Positions 44,001 to 52,674 of a stretch of 64,000 bases of DNA are shown in pieces. The number at the start of each line of letters is the position of its first letter. Position 1 is the stretch's first letter. The translations under genes and the position numbers were made by a program. This DNA is from Ktedonobacterales bacterium. Lineage in GTDB: Bacteria > Chloroflexota > Ktedonobacteria > Ktedonobacterales > DATBGS01. The notes below the pieces were generated by a model, which saw nothing but the letters and a program-made list of their open reading frames with translations, had not been told where the DNA came from and searched no databases. The stretch is from contig DATBHW010000011.1 in assembly GCA_036557285.1 (NCBI GenBank), forward strand, positions 1 through 64,000, in the 5' to 3' direction.

Positions 44001-44633
44001 CGTATTGCGATGAAAGACCTAGAGATTCGCGGCGCGGGCAATCTGCTGGGGCCGGAGCAGTCCGGGTTTATGAACGTCGTTGGCTTTGATCTGTATAGTC
44101 GGCTGCTGGCGGAAGCGATTCAGGAGCTTCAGGGTAAGAAAGCTGAGGCTGCCGTTCCTGTCGTCACGATTGATTTGCCGGTGGATGCCTATATCCCCGA
44201 TGAGTATATCAATGACCGGGCGCTAAAGATGAACTTCTATCAGCGATTGGCGAACCTGATGACGCGCGAGCAGGTGGAAGCGATGAGATCTGAACTGCAA
44301 GATCGCTTCGGGCCGCTGCTGCCGCCGGTTGAGAACCTGCTGAAGCTGATCGCGCTCAAGGTAGGGGCTGGGGAGATGGGCTTTGAGTCGATCAGTCTGA
44401 AGGAGGGTGTGGTGATCATCAAGGCGCGGCGCAATATGACGCCTAACCGGGTGGCGCTCTATCGGCGCTTCCGTAACGAGGTGAAGGTGCAGCTTGGAGT
44501 GATTCAGATTCCTCGTCGCTTGCTGCCCGACGACTCGCAGGCGTTGATTGCGGCGCTGCATGACCTGCTGCCGCAGATCAGCACAGTTGGTGGCCCACAG
44601 ATGCAGACGGTAGGTGTTAGCGCGGCTCAATAA
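41037..44633 (+). CDS. mfd: Transcription-repair coupling factor Mfd
   Basis: 1198 residues, full length. Releases RNA polymerase stalled at DNA lesions and recruits UvrA. Domain order: UvrB-like N-terminal module (about 1-320), a CarD-like polymerase-interacting domain (about 520-590; VHQDHGIGRFEGLVKL and LYIPTDQLD), the RecG-like translocase with Walker A CGDVGYGKTEVALRAAF (about 674-690) and DEEQ box (IIDEEQRFGV), motif VI (QLRGRVGRGSHQAYAYLL) and the C-terminal TRCF domain (about 1030-1150). ATG follows GAGGATAG. Downstream HAD gene starts 19 bases later. Confidence 0.97.
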   Translation: MSLQGLLPIMRERPEFRRLVEQLEHGEAPPELHGVSESSKPYLLAALGTALSRPLLIVVQDENRARDVAEMLRPLTGRPEQVLLFPDRDALPYERMIENAETMQLRLGTLARLANGRTKPKPQAPDAALIVVASARTLTQPIIPPDELRRALVELRVGEELDLELLLEQCYHLGYEPVAEVEEPGQMTHRGGIVDIFPPTLVRPVRIEFFGDEIESIRTFDPETQRSLNPIDSVLLAPSREALPLRGPEAAAELERLPITTLHQDAADRWARDLDALRSRQSFDDLVFYLPYLHRPATLVSYLPPDGVLALDMPDRLEEVALRLADQAEEVRVSRERDGENPPGLRPAFIGWHDLWPQLEARRYLRFASFLTDESLPPGDQRVAGNGSQTRDERRALAPDLHAANSYGGRLRAFVVETRRAMRERQRVVVVTGQARRLCEVFGDEAQFGADAVQVSPVIHLAEAPEPGLLAIVQGHLAEGWQSRALALTVFTDTEVFGWSKRREAARRKPVTPATFLAEVHPGDFVVHQDHGIGRFEGLVKLNSTGVEREYLLIQYAGTDRLYIPTDQLDRATKFIGMGDATPALSKLGSAEWARAKQQVKESVQNIASDLLRLYSVREAADGHAFPADSEQPWLQELEEAFPYEETADQARAIDEVKADMQRPRPMDRLVCGDVGYGKTEVALRAAFKAVLDQRQVAVLAPTTVLALQHFNTFSERLRPYPIRVELLSRFRSEKEQKQVLEDLALGRVDVLIGTHRLLQKDVVFNNLGLLIIDEEQRFGVVHKERLKQLRMEIDVLTLTATPIPRTLHMGLVNVRDMSVIETPPQERLPIRTSIREWDDALIREAILREVDRGGQVFFVHNRVQGIQVIAQRLQRLIPEATFAVAHGQMAEDQLEHVMLAFSSGEYNVLVCTTIIENGLDIPNANTIIINNAANFGLAQLYQLRGRVGRGSHQAYAYLLFNKETKLTPIAERRLRAIYEATELGAGFRIAMKDLEIRGAGNLLGPEQSGFMNVVGFDLYSRLLAEAIQELQGKKAEAAVPVVTIDLPVDAYIPDEYINDRALKMNFYQRLANLMTREQVEAMRSELQDRFGPLLPPVENLLKLIALKVGAGEMGFESISLKEGVVIIKARRNMTPNRVALYRRFRNEVKVQLGVIQIPRRLLPDDSQALIAALHDLLPQISTVGGPQMQTVGVSAAQ

Positions 44634-44652
44634 CGCTGTAAGGAAATGATGG

Positions 44653-45291
44653 ATGCCTGAGCAACAACTTTTGCAACAACCCCGTGCGGTTGTTTTGGAT
44701 ATTGGCAATGTGCTGGTTGAGGTTGATTTTTCTCGCTCCCGGCGTCGTCTGCAAAGCCTCTTCCCTGAAGAGAAGCAGCTTGCTCGTATCCAGCGTTGGC
44801 TGAGGAGCAATGAAGACCGCTACGCATTAGGGCTGATGACGACGAATGAATTTGTAGGAGGGGCGTTGGCGGAGCTTGGCCTTGACCGCGCGGCGTTTAT
44901 TGATCTCTGGAATGATATATTCGTTGAGCGCACCTATATACCGCTGTTTATGCAGGAACTCCGGGCGCAGGGCTATATGCTGGCTATCTGCTCCAATACC
45001 AATGAGCTACATATGGATTACCTCCAGAGTATCTCTCCCTGGTTTGCCGAAGCGCAGCATATCATCTTCTCATATCAAGTTGGCGCGCTGAAGCCTGACC
45101 TGGCGATCTATCGTGCTGTGGAAGCTGCGACCGGTCATCCTGCCGCCGGGCATCTCTTTCTGGATGATCTGCCGGAAAATGTGGCTGGCGCTCGCGCGGC
45201 TGGCTGGGATGCCATCTGCTTTGAGACGCCAGAGCAGGTTCAGGCAGAACTGGTTGCCAGGGGCATTCGATTCACGCCCTGGAAGCTGTAG
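44653..45291 (+). CDS. HAD-IA phosphatase (YihX-like)
   Basis: 212-residue haloacid dehalogenase-like hydrolase. Motif I is LDIGNVLVEVD (nucleophile Asp at about 15; the second position is Gly instead of Asp, as in YihX-type glucose-1-phosphatases), motif II CSNTNE, motif III the Lys in GALKPDLAIY and motif IV LFLDDLPENV. A cap of helices lies between motifs I and II. Substrate unknown, probably a sugar phosphate or nucleotide. Immediately downstream of mfd with AAGGAA before the ATG, likely cotranscribed. Confidence 0.88.
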   Translation: MPEQQLLQQPRAVVLDIGNVLVEVDFSRSRRRLQSLFPEEKQLARIQRWLRSNEDRYALGLMTTNEFVGGALAELGLDRAAFIDLWNDIFVERTYIPLFMQELRAQGYMLAICSNTNELHMDYLQSISPWFAEAQHIIFSYQVGALKPDLAIYRAVEAATGHPAAGHLFLDDLPENVAGARAAGWDAICFETPEQVQAELVARGIRFTPWKL

Positions 45292-45312
45292 AAGCTGCGA
45301 AAGAAGGGCCTG

Positions 45313-45843
45313 ATGGAGATGCCTACCAGGCGGTTGCTCCTACGAGATTTTGCGGCGGAAGACGAGGCTGCGGTTCTTGCCCTGGAGGCCGATCCGGCCC
45401 TTCATCACTTTCGTGGCGGCGGCCAGCTCACTGAGGGAGAGGGGCGCGCCCTGTTCCAACGGACCCAGGACTGGCTCACGCTCAACCCGCGCCCGGTTTA
45501 TGCTCTGGCGATAGTGCTGCGCGACGAAGGGCGGCTGATCGGGATGGTCTTTCTGACCATTACGAATCGGGAGTTGGGCCAGGCAGAACTGGGCTATCGG
45601 CTCAGCCCTGCGGAGTAGGGACAGGGATATGCTACCGAGGCCGCTCAGGCGCTGGTTGATTTCGGGTTCTCCACTGTTGGGCTTCACCGCATCTATGCGC
45701 TGTGTCACCCGGATAATACTGGCTCGCAGCGGGTGATGGAGAAGATAGGCATGCAGTATGAGGGGCGCCTGCGCGAAGACTTTCGCAATAGAGATGGCTC
45801 CTGGCGTGATAGCCTGCTCTATGCCATCCTTGACCATGACTGA
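45313..45843 (+). pseudogene. GNAT acetyltransferase interrupted by one amber codon
   Basis: The frame encodes a RimJ/RimL-like N-acetyltransferase of 176 residues: TRRLLLRDFAAEDEAAVLAL at the start, LGYRLSPAE, then TAG at 45616-45618, then in the same frame GQGYATEAAQALVDFGF, LHRIYALCHPDNTGSQRVME and a stop TGA at 45841. In homologues the interrupted position is normally Trp (WGQGYATEA), so a single TGG-to-TAG change explains the break. The part before the stop lacks the acetyl-CoA loop and would be inactive. Everything else is intact, so this is either a very recent pseudogene or a sequencing error. Confidence 0.85.
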
Positions 45844-45851
45844 CTGGCGCT

Positions 45852-46004
45852 TCAAGGGACTTCTTGTGGCCCGTATTCTGGCAGGTCTATCCTGGGGTCA
45901 ACCTGATCGAACTCTTCAGGGGAATGGAAGAGATCGTCGAGATCCTTCTGTTCGATGGCGCGCAGCCGAATCCTTTCGCTGCGCCAGAAGTTATAGTTCG
46001 CCAT
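45852..46004 (-). pseudogene. N-terminal fragment of a second GNAT acetyltransferase
   Basis: A 50-codon frame with a good ribosome site (GAGAGGAT, six bases) begins MANYNFWRSERIRLRAIEQK and continues DLDDLF, matching the first strand and helix of RimJ/RimL-type acetyltransferases (compare the neighbour at 45313). It stops after residue 50, before any acetyl-CoA-binding element, only 8 bases from the end of the opposing GNAT gene. It is most simply a truncated gene whose remainder was lost by deletion; a genuine small protein is less likely. Confidence 0.65.
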
Positions 46005-46060
46005 GAGCTATCCTCTCACCTATGGAGCATCTTCTTGTCAATTCACGGCGCAAATGAAAG

Positions 46061-46091
46061 AGCCGGAGAGGTGAATCGCTCCTCTCCGGCT
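46061..46091 (-). terminator. Terminator after ftsZ
   Basis: Perfect 11-base stem AGCCGGAGAGG / CCTCTCCGGCT with a 9-base loop, 13 bases beyond the ftsZ stop. A second hairpin (46091-46102 with 46110-46121) spans the stop codon itself. Together they close the division cluster transcript. Confidence 0.65.
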
Positions 46092-46103
46092 TCCTGCGCC
46101 GCG

Positions 46104-47468
46104 TTAGCGGCGGCGCAGGAATGCAGGGATTTCGATGCCATCCAGCGGGCCAGAGCGCCGGGGCGTGTCTGGTGGGCGCTGGATGACTTGCCGGACGGGG
46201 CGGCTCTGGCTGGGCGGCTCTGGCCGTCCGGTATCCGGCAGAGGCGGCGTCGGCTCCGCTACCACCTCTGTGTCGGGGTCTGTGGCTGGCTCGCCAGAGG
46301 TGGGGCGCAGATGAGCCGCCGGGACTCCAGGGCGGTTACCAGGCGCGCTGGTGGCGCGCAGCCGCGCCGAATCAGGCAGAGGCGTTGATGTCGGTGGCAG
46401 ATGCGGCGTGGGGCCAATCGGCCCGTGATTGACCGGGTAAGCCGGACGCGAACTGCCAGCCTGGGCGTAGACCATGCGGCGATCATACTCGCTGCGGCCC
46501 TGGAGCGCCCGGTTCTCAAAACCGGTGGCAATCACCGTAATCTTGATACGGCCATCGTACACCGGGTCTTGCACTGCCCCAAAGATGATATTGGCCTCCG
46601 GGTGTGCGGCCTTGCTGATAATGTCGGCGGCCTCGTGAACCTCGAAGAGCGTCAGGTCGTTGCCGCCAGTGACATTAAACAGCACCCCACGCGCGCCGCT
46701 GATGTCAATATCGAGTAGTGGGCTGGCGATAGCCTGGCGCGCGGCATCCACCGCGCGCGTTTCGCCGCTGCCCTCACCAATTGCCATCAGGGCGCTGCCG
46801 GCATCGGCCATAATGGCCTTGACATCGGCAAAGTCCAGATTGATGATGCCTGGCACCGTGATCAGGTCGCTGATGCCCTGGATGCCCTGGCGCAGCACGT
46901 CGTCAGCAAGCCGGAAGGCTTCGGACAGCGGCATCTTTTTATCAGCCACCTGGAGCAGCCGATCATTCGGGACAGTGATCAGCGTATCAACATGCTGCTT
47001 GAGCGCGGCGATGCCCTCTTCGGCAGCGATGCGGCGCTTGTTGCCCTCGAAGGAGAATGGCCTGGTCACGACGCCGACGCTGAGCGCACCAGCCTCCTTG
47101 GCGATCTGCGCGACCACAGGGCTGGCGCCGGTTCCGGTACCCCCGCCCATGCCGGAGGTGATGAAGACCATATCCGAGCCTTTAATCGCCTCGTAGAGTT
47201 CTTCGCTGCTCTCCTCGGCGGCTTTCGCGCCGATGGCAGGGTTGCCGCCTGCGCCAAGGCCGCGTGTCAGCTTATCACCGATGCGGATGCGATGCGGTGT
47301 TTCGGCCAGCAGCAGCGCCTGGGCGTCGGTGTTGACAGCGATAAACTCGATGCCGAGCATCTGCGCCTGAATCATCCGGTTGACAGCGTTGCTGCCGCCG
47401 CCACCGACGCCGATGACGCGAATCTGAGCAAACCCCTCAACCTGATGATGGTTCATTTGTGGCGCCAT
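46104..47468 (-). CDS. ftsZ: Cell division GTPase FtsZ
   Basis: 454 residues: tubulin homologue that forms the Z ring. GTP-binding [18 protein letters not shown] (about 16-33), the tubulin signature [13 protein letters not shown] (about 110-122), and the T7 loop [12 protein letters not shown] long Pro/Ser/Thr-rich linker (about 325-440) leads to the C-terminal peptide [12 protein letters not shown], which binds FtsA. ATG 47468 follows GGGAGG; the frame is open 55 codons further, but that part is not FtsZ-like. Last gene of the dcw cluster, 73 bases after ftsA. Confidence 0.97.
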   Translation of the reverse strand: MAPQMNHHQVEGFAQIRVIGVGGGGSNAVNRMIQAQMLGIEFIAVNTDAQALLLAETPHRIRIGDKLTRGLGAGGNPAIGAKAAEESSEELYEAIKGSDMVFITSGMGGGTGTGASPVVAQIAKEAGALSVGVVTRPFSFEGNKRRIAAEEGIAALKQHVDTLITVPNDRLLQVADKKMPLSEAFRLADDVLRQGIQGISDLITVPGIINLDFADVKAIMADAGSALMAIGEGSGETRAVDAARQAIASPLLDIDISGARGVLFNVTGGNDLTLFEVHEAADIISKAAHPEANIIFGAVQDPVYDGRIKITVIATGFENRALQGRSEYDRRMVYAQAGSSRPAYPVNHGPIGPTPHLPPTSTPLPDSARLRATSAPGNRPGVPAAHLRPTSGEPATDPDTEVVAEPTPPLPDTGRPEPPSQSRPVRQVIQRPPDTPRRSGPLDGIEIPAFLRRR

Positions 47469-47541
47469 GTTCCAAGCCTCCCTTCTATCCGAAGGCTGCA
47501 AAGGAAAATCGAACGGCACGATTGCTATTCGATTTGTTTTC

Positions 47542-48777
47542 CTATGGTAGTAACGTTTGAAGCCACTGCTTAAAACGCTGATAGACAAAAGGTACTTCCT
47601 GGCTGCGAGCTTCATCCGCAGCCAGCGCCTCACTCTGGCGCAATCCCCACAGCAGCAGACCTACCCCGGTCGAGAACGCGGGCTTATTCACCAGCGAATC
47701 AACGACTTCGTGCAGCCCGCGCGGTGTGCCGATGCGCACCGGCAGGTTAAATGTGGACCGCGCTTTTTCGATGATGCCAGGCAGTTCGGCAGTGCCGCCA
47801 GTAATCACAATGCCGGAAGGCAAGAGGCCATCGTACCCGGATTTGGTAATCTCTTCCTGGCACTTTTCAAAGATTTCCTCCACACGCGCCTCGATGATTT
47901 CTGCCAGCGCATGCTGATCGGCATCCTCTTTGCAGTCGGGAACAAAAGGCTCCAGGTCAACCCTTTGCCCGGCTGGAATCTGGCTGGAGTCGGCATGGCC
48001 GTGTGTGACCTTCAGTTCTTCGGCGGCCAGGAACGGGATGCGCAGGCCATAGGCAATATCATTGGTAATGAGATTGCCACCCAGCGACAAGACAACGGTA
48101 TGCCAGATAGCGCCTTCTACAAAAATAGCGACATCGGTGGTGCCGCCGCCGATGTCCAGCAGCACGACGCCAAGCTCTTTTTCGCTGGGCGTCAGGACAG
48201 ACTCACTGGAGGCCAATGGCTCCAGAACCAGATCATCTATCTCTACCTGAGATTTCTGGACACATTTAATCAGGTTTTGGATGGAGGCCACGGCGCCAGT
48301 CACGATATGACATTCCACCTCCAGCCGATAGCCTGACATGCCAATAGGATTCTTGACGCCCTCTTGCCCATCCACCAGGTAGCCGCGCGGAATGACATGA
48401 ATTACCTCGCGGCTGCTGGGTACTTCGATAGCGCGCGCTGCTTCAATTGCCCGGTTGATGTCACTGGGGACAATTTCGCGGCTGTTGGGGGAGATGGCGA
48501 CGACACCTCTACTATTCAACGATTCAATGTGGCTACCAGCCACACCTACATAGGCCGCCGCGATTTTGCGCCCTGAAAGACGCTCGGCGCGGTCAAGGGC
48601 AGAGGTGATGGACTCCACCGTTTCGCTCATATTGATGACCACGCCGCGCCGCAGCCCGCGCGAAGGACACAGGCCGGCGCCCAAAATATTGATTTTTCCG
48701 TTGCGGTCCTGTTCGCCGACGAGAACACAGACTTTTGTCGTTCCTACGTCGATTCCGACGATGATCCGATCTGGCAC
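47542..48777 (-). CDS. ftsA: Cell division protein FtsA
   Basis: 411-residue actin-fold protein tethering FtsZ to the membrane. [17 protein letters not shown] at the N-terminus (phosphate 1), the 1C/SHS2 region (about 85-160), [14 protein letters not shown] (phosphate 2, about 203-216), and the adenosine motif [14 protein letters not shown]. The C-terminus ends [12 protein letters not shown], a short amphipathic helix as expected for membrane attachment. GTG start after GGGGAG. About 215 bases separate it from ftsQ, enough for an internal promoter, but none is obvious. Confidence 0.95.
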   Translation of the reverse strand: MPDRIIVGIDVGTTKVCVLVGEQDRNGKINILGAGLCPSRGLRRGVVINMSETVESITSALDRAERLSGRKIAAAYVGVAGSHIESLNSRGVVAISPNSREIVPSDINRAIEAARAIEVPSSREVIHVIPRGYLVDGQEGVKNPIGMSGYRLEVECHIVTGAVASIQNLIKCVQKSQVEIDDLVLEPLASSESVLTPSEKELGVVLLDIGGGTTDVAIFVEGAIWHTVVLSLGGNLITNDIAYGLRIPFLAAEELKVTHGHADSSQIPAGQRVDLEPFVPDCKEDADQHALAEIIEARVEEIFEKCQEEITKSGYDGLLPSGIVITGGTAELPGIIEKARSTFNLPVRIGTPRGLHEVVDSLVNKPAFSTGVGLLLWGLRQSEALAADEARSQEVPFVYQRFKQWLQTLLP

Positions 48778-48992
48778 GGCACACGCTCCCCGTTATCCGG
48801 CAGAACTCAGGTTCCAGGTTTGGACCCCATGAACCCCTGAGAGACAGTGGTCTGGAAGGGTCTGATACGCAGACCCAGGGAAACGGTTTCAAGCGCCTTT
48901 TCTGATACAAATAAGCAGGCGCCGTTGGCTACGCAAGAGAAGGCAAATACTTACGCAGGCAGCTAATCGGTTGAAGCCTTCTGCTGAGGGCT

Positions 48993-50069
48993 TCATGGTT
49001 CAGCGCCTGGACTCTTCAGACGATAATACGGGTAAAATCCAAAGCGGAGGTCAACCAGCGCGAGCTGCTGGCCCTGCTGTTTGACAAGTTGTAAGATGGC
49101 GGCAAGCTCTTTGATCTTGTTCTCCAGGTTATCGGGGGCGCCAAAGCGCGCCTGCCAGCCATCCGCGCTTATCAGGACAACTCCATACGCAAGGGTATCG
49201 CGCAGCGTGAAGCTGGTGATACCAATCGCTGTCGGAACCTGCTCTAGCAATTGACGGGCCATTTGTATGATCTTTGGGTCAATTTTGCCGCCAGGCGCAA
49301 AGGGTTTTCCATGCTGGTCGCCTGTATGCTCATCGCGCACGACTGGCAGCCCACCGGTGTGTTGCACCTGAGCAATGATGCTGCCTCCAGCATCAACGCT
49401 ATACTGGTTTGTGCCAACCTGCCAGATAAGCACAGGCTGGCGCTCTACTACGTGGACGAGCAGCGTATCGGGCAGGTTACGTGTCACGCTGGCATCAGCA
49501 ATTGGCGGGAGCGTCTTGATGTGTGCCGCATCGGCGCTGGTGTCGGCGAGAAAAATATTGATCCCATCGAGATGAAGCCGCTGGATGGCGGCAATTAATT
49601 GCCCGTTGCGCGTGCCTTCAACCGTGATGTGCTGGACCTCAAAATAAGGGATGGTCAAGAGGGTATGCAGCCCAAAGACGATTGCCAGCAGCAGCGGCAC
49701 GACAATCAGCATGCGCCTGATCCATCGCTCACGTCTGCTTCTGGGCTGGCGGCGTTTTGGGCTGGCCTGCATCTCTGCATGCTTCAGTGCGCCTGAACGC
49801 GCCCAGCCGACCCCGATCATCGTACTGGTTGGCTTCTCTTCAGCCAGGGCCGACGCGGCTATGTTCGCGGGCCGTGCGGGCTTCCGCTCTCCCCTGGAAA
49901 GTCTGGTCTGGTTTCGTGGCTGTCGGCTAAACGTCACATCGATCAGGCTGCTCTCGCTTGCAGTCCTTGTTGATGCGCTGCCTGGCGCTGCCTGCTGGTT
50001 CTTGACTCTCTTGCTTCGTCTGAACATGTATCTATCTGCATGCAGATGAGCGGACCTTTTGGGGTCCAT
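48993..50069 (-). CDS. ftsQ: Cell division protein FtsQ
   Basis: 358-residue bitopic protein. A long basic, Ser-rich cytoplasmic region (about 1-115) precedes one membrane helix (RRMLIVVPLLLAIVFGLHTLL, about 118-138), then a POTRA domain (FEVQHITVEGTRNGQLIAAI, about 144-163) and the FtsQ beta domain (about 215-350). FtsQ links early and late divisome proteins. Start uncertain: ATG 50069 (GAAGGAAG at 13 bases) keeps clear of murB, while ATG 50027 also works. The cytoplasmic part is longer than usual. Confidence 0.9.
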   Translation of the reverse strand: MDPKRSAHLHADRYMFRRSKRVKNQQAAPGSASTRTASESSLIDVTFSRQPRNQTRLSRGERKPARPANIAASALAEEKPTSTMIGVGWARSGALKHAEMQASPKRRQPRSRRERWIRRMLIVVPLLLAIVFGLHTLLTIPYFEVQHITVEGTRNGQLIAAIQRLHLDGINIFLADTSADAAHIKTLPPIADASVTRNLPDTLLVHVVERQPVLIWQVGTNQYSVDAGGSIIAQVQHTGGLPVVRDEHTGDQHGKPFAPGGKIDPKIIQMARQLLEQVPTAIGITSFTLRDTLAYGVVLISADGWQARFGAPDNLENKIKELAAILQLVKQQGQQLALVDLRFGFYPYYRLKSPGAEP

Positions 50070-50091
50070 AGACAGGTCGTTGCTTCCTTCT

Positions 50092-51135
50092 TTACGGTGT
50101 TTCGGCCTCCGTTTCTCCGCGCAGTTCGATCTCAAGCTCAAGCTCGACGCCGAAGCGCTCGCGCACCGTTGCGCGGGCGAGGGCGATCAGCGCCAGGATG
50201 TCGGCGGCGCGTGCGCCTCCTAGATTGACGATAAAATTGGCATGGCGCGACGAGAGCTGCGCTTTGCCGATCTGCTTGCCCTTCAGGCCAGCCGCCTCTA
50301 TCAACCGACCCGAATAGTCTCCAGGAGGATTCTTGAAGACTGAGCCGGCGCTGGCCTGGGGTGGTTGGGTCTCTTTGCGATGCTGTTTGTAATGAGCCAC
50401 GCGCGCTTTGAGCGTCTCTGGCGCTTCACGTCGCAGCCGACAGGTGACGGATGTGACGATCTCGGCAGGCTCGATCAGCGCGCGCGGCGGCGGCAGTGGT
50501 CGGCCCTGGTTGTCGAACTCGACCCGGCGGCGCGCCCGGAAGCGGCTGTCGCGGTAGGCCATCTGGAGCACAGCCAGCGGATAATCATGTACCTGGGGGC
50601 CAGTTTCCAGGTTATGAGTGTCCAGGATGCGCGCCGACTGAAGCGTATCGCTCAGGTTGGAGCCATGCGCGCCTGCATTGCTGATGACTGCGCCGCCCAG
50701 GCTGCCCGGAACGCCTGCGCCCCACTCCAGCCCGCCCCAGCCTTGCGCCGCCAGGTCATTGACCAGTTTAGGGAGGTTGACGCCTGCGCCGCCAACCAGT
50801 TGCGCGGTCCCATCGCCAAGGTCGGTGAGCGCCCATGTGGAAAGCGCGTTCTGGACGACGATGCCGCGCACTCCAGCATCGGTGTAGAGCAGGTTGGTGC
50901 CGTTGCCAACGAGCATCAGCGGCCAGCGCGCCCCGGCGGCCAGCGAGACGAGATCAATAAGATCGCCTTCGTTATCTATCGCCAGCCAGGCGTCGGCTGG
51001 GCCACCGACGCCAAAGGTACCGTGTCGCGCCAGCGGCTCATTGAGGCGCACGCGCGCTCCAAAACGCTGGCGCAATGTGTGGGTCATTTCAGCCAGATCA
51101 AAGTTCCAGTGCGATGATGTCAGTGATTGATTCAT
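50092..51135 (-). CDS. murB: UDP-N-acetylenolpyruvoylglucosamine reductase MurB
   Basis: 347 residues. NADPH-dependent reduction that completes UDP-MurNAc. FAD-binding features: RHGTFGVGGPADAWLAI (about 39-55), LVGNGTNLLYTDAGVRGIVV, GGLEWGAGVPGSLGGAVISN (about 134-153), and the catalytic Ser in ASAGSVFKNPPGDYSG (about 281-296). The C-terminal domain 3 lacks the insertion of type I enzymes, which fits type II. Lies between murC and ftsQ, the standard order. Confidence 0.95.
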   Translation of the reverse strand: MNQSLTSSHWNFDLAEMTHTLRQRFGARVRLNEPLARHGTFGVGGPADAWLAIDNEGDLIDLVSLAAGARWPLMLVGNGTNLLYTDAGVRGIVVQNALSTWALTDLGDGTAQLVGGAGVNLPKLVNDLAAQGWGGLEWGAGVPGSLGGAVISNAGAHGSNLSDTLQSARILDTHNLETGPQVHDYPLAVLQMAYRDSRFRARRRVEFDNQGRPLPPPRALIEPAEIVTSVTCRLRREAPETLKARVAHYKQHRKETQPPQASAGSVFKNPPGDYSGRLIEAAGLKGKQIGKAQLSSRHANFIVNLGGARAADILALIALARATVRERFGVELELEIELRGETEAETP

Positions 51136-51153
51136 TCCCAGTATCCAGATCAG

Positions 51154-52626
51154 TTATCCAAGCAGTGGCGATGGCCCGAACATGGCCTCGGTGATTTTGT
51201 AAATTGTTCCTGAACCCATTAACAGCGCGATGTCATTGGGTGCGAGCATCGCTTCAAGCAGGCGCTGTGTTTCAGCCAGTGAAGCTCCATAGATGACATG
51301 ATCGCCGCGCCCGGCAAAGGTAGGCCGCTGCTGAATGGCCGCGACCAACCTCCGCGTGTGAATATCGCCAGGGTCGTGTTCACGCGCGCCATAAATATCG
51401 CTGATGATAACTTCATCCGCCTCGTCGAAGGCTGCAACGAATTCCTCGAAAAAGCGTTTGGTGCGTGTGAACAGCGCGGGCTGAAAGACGGCAATCAGCC
51501 GCCGCGTCGGGTAGCGCAGCCGCGCTGCTGCAATGGTGGCTGCCACTTCGCTGGGGTGATGGCCGTAATCGTCAATGATAATCTGGTCGTTGGCGGTGGA
51601 GCGAATTTCAAAACGACGCTGTAAGCCGCTAAATGCTGCCAGGCTGGCACGCGCTGCATCGGGCGTGACGCCGCACAGGCTCGTCGCGGCAATGGCGGCG
51701 ATGGCATCTTCGACCAGATGGCGGCCCGGCAGAAGCAGATTGAAGCGCCCAAGCGAGGTGCCTCTGCGCTGCACCTCAAAGCTGGTCTCTCCTTCCAGAC
51801 GCACATCGGCGCCCAGGAAGTCGGGTTCGCTGGCCGGGTTCAGCCCGTAGGTCAGGATGTGGCCAGGCCAATCGGCAAGGCGTCTTCGGAAATCGGCGAC
51901 GCCTTTGCCTTCCGCACCCAGGATCAGGGTGGGCGGGATGTCCCAGCGGTCACTCATATCCATGCCGCGCACAAATCGCTCGAAGCCTATCAGATAGTCA
52001 TCAAATGTTGGATAGTTCTCGACATGGTCGTGGTCGAAGTTAGTGATGATGGCGATGCGTGGATGATAGTGCAAAAAGTTAGAATTATACTCGTCGGCCT
52101 CGTTTACAAAATACTGGCTGTGGCCCAGGCGGAAATTGGCGTGAAAGCGTGGGACCACAGCGCCAACCTCACAGGTAGGGTCCAGCCCGGCATCAACCAG
52201 CAGCAGCGAAACCATAGCTGAGGTCGTGCCTTTGCCGTGCGACCCGGCAATCGAGATGCCCAGCGCCTCGCGCATATACTCACCGAGCAACTCCTGCCAG
52301 GTAATGGCGCGGATGCCGCGCTCACGAGCGGCCAGGTACTCTGGGTTCTGTGGGTTAAAGACCAGCGCCGCCGGGACGTAGACCAGCAGATCAACGCCAT
52401 CGAGATGGGCGGGGCTGTGGCCTTCCAACACGGGGATGCCCGCATCCTGCACCATGCGGGTGATTTCGCTGTCGCCCAACGTCCGTTCGCAACCGCTGAC
52501 ATGCTCGCCTAGCGCCTGAGCAAGTTGAGAAACTGCCGAACACCCATGTCCGCCAATTCCCATAAAGTGAATATGCCTCGTGGGCTTTCCGCTGTTCATC
52601 TGGTTAACTGAGCTATATTCTACCAT
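51154..52626 (-). CDS. murC: UDP-N-acetylmuramate-L-alanine ligase MurC
   Basis: 490-residue Mur ligase adding L-Ala to UDP-MurNAc. Rossmann-like N-domain (HIHFMGIGGHGCSAVSQLA), central ATPase domain, NEADEYNSNFLHY (substrate and Mg binding, replaces the usual EADESD) and ITNFDHDHVENY, then a C-domain with IIDDYGHHPSEVAATIAAAR. The P-loop reads AGSHGKGTTSAM (128-139): Gly replaces the Thr/Ser that normally follows the Lys, as in folylpolyglutamate synthases. ATG 52626 chosen; ATG 52599 is also possible, and neither has a strong ribosome site. Confidence 0.92.
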   Translation of the reverse strand: MVEYSSVNQMNSGKPTRHIHFMGIGGHGCSAVSQLAQALGEHVSGCERTLGDSEITRMVQDAGIPVLEGHSPAHLDGVDLLVYVPAALVFNPQNPEYLAARERGIRAITWQELLGEYMREALGISIAGSHGKGTTSAMVSLLLVDAGLDPTCEVGAVVPRFHANFRLGHSQYFVNEADEYNSNFLHYHPRIAIITNFDHDHVENYPTFDDYLIGFERFVRGMDMSDRWDIPPTLILGAEGKGVADFRRRLADWPGHILTYGLNPASEPDFLGADVRLEGETSFEVQRRGTSLGRFNLLLPGRHLVEDAIAAIAATSLCGVTPDAARASLAAFSGLQRRFEIRSTANDQIIIDDYGHHPSEVAATIAAARLRYPTRRLIAVFQPALFTRTKRFFEEFVAAFDEADEVIISDIYGAREHDPGDIHTRRLVAAIQQRPTFAGRGDHVIYGASLAETQRLLEAMLAPNDIALLMGSGTIYKITEAMFGPSPLLG

Positions 52627-52674
52627 ACGATCTCTACCGAGGTACAGATCTCTTCCTACGGGCATCTAGTATGT

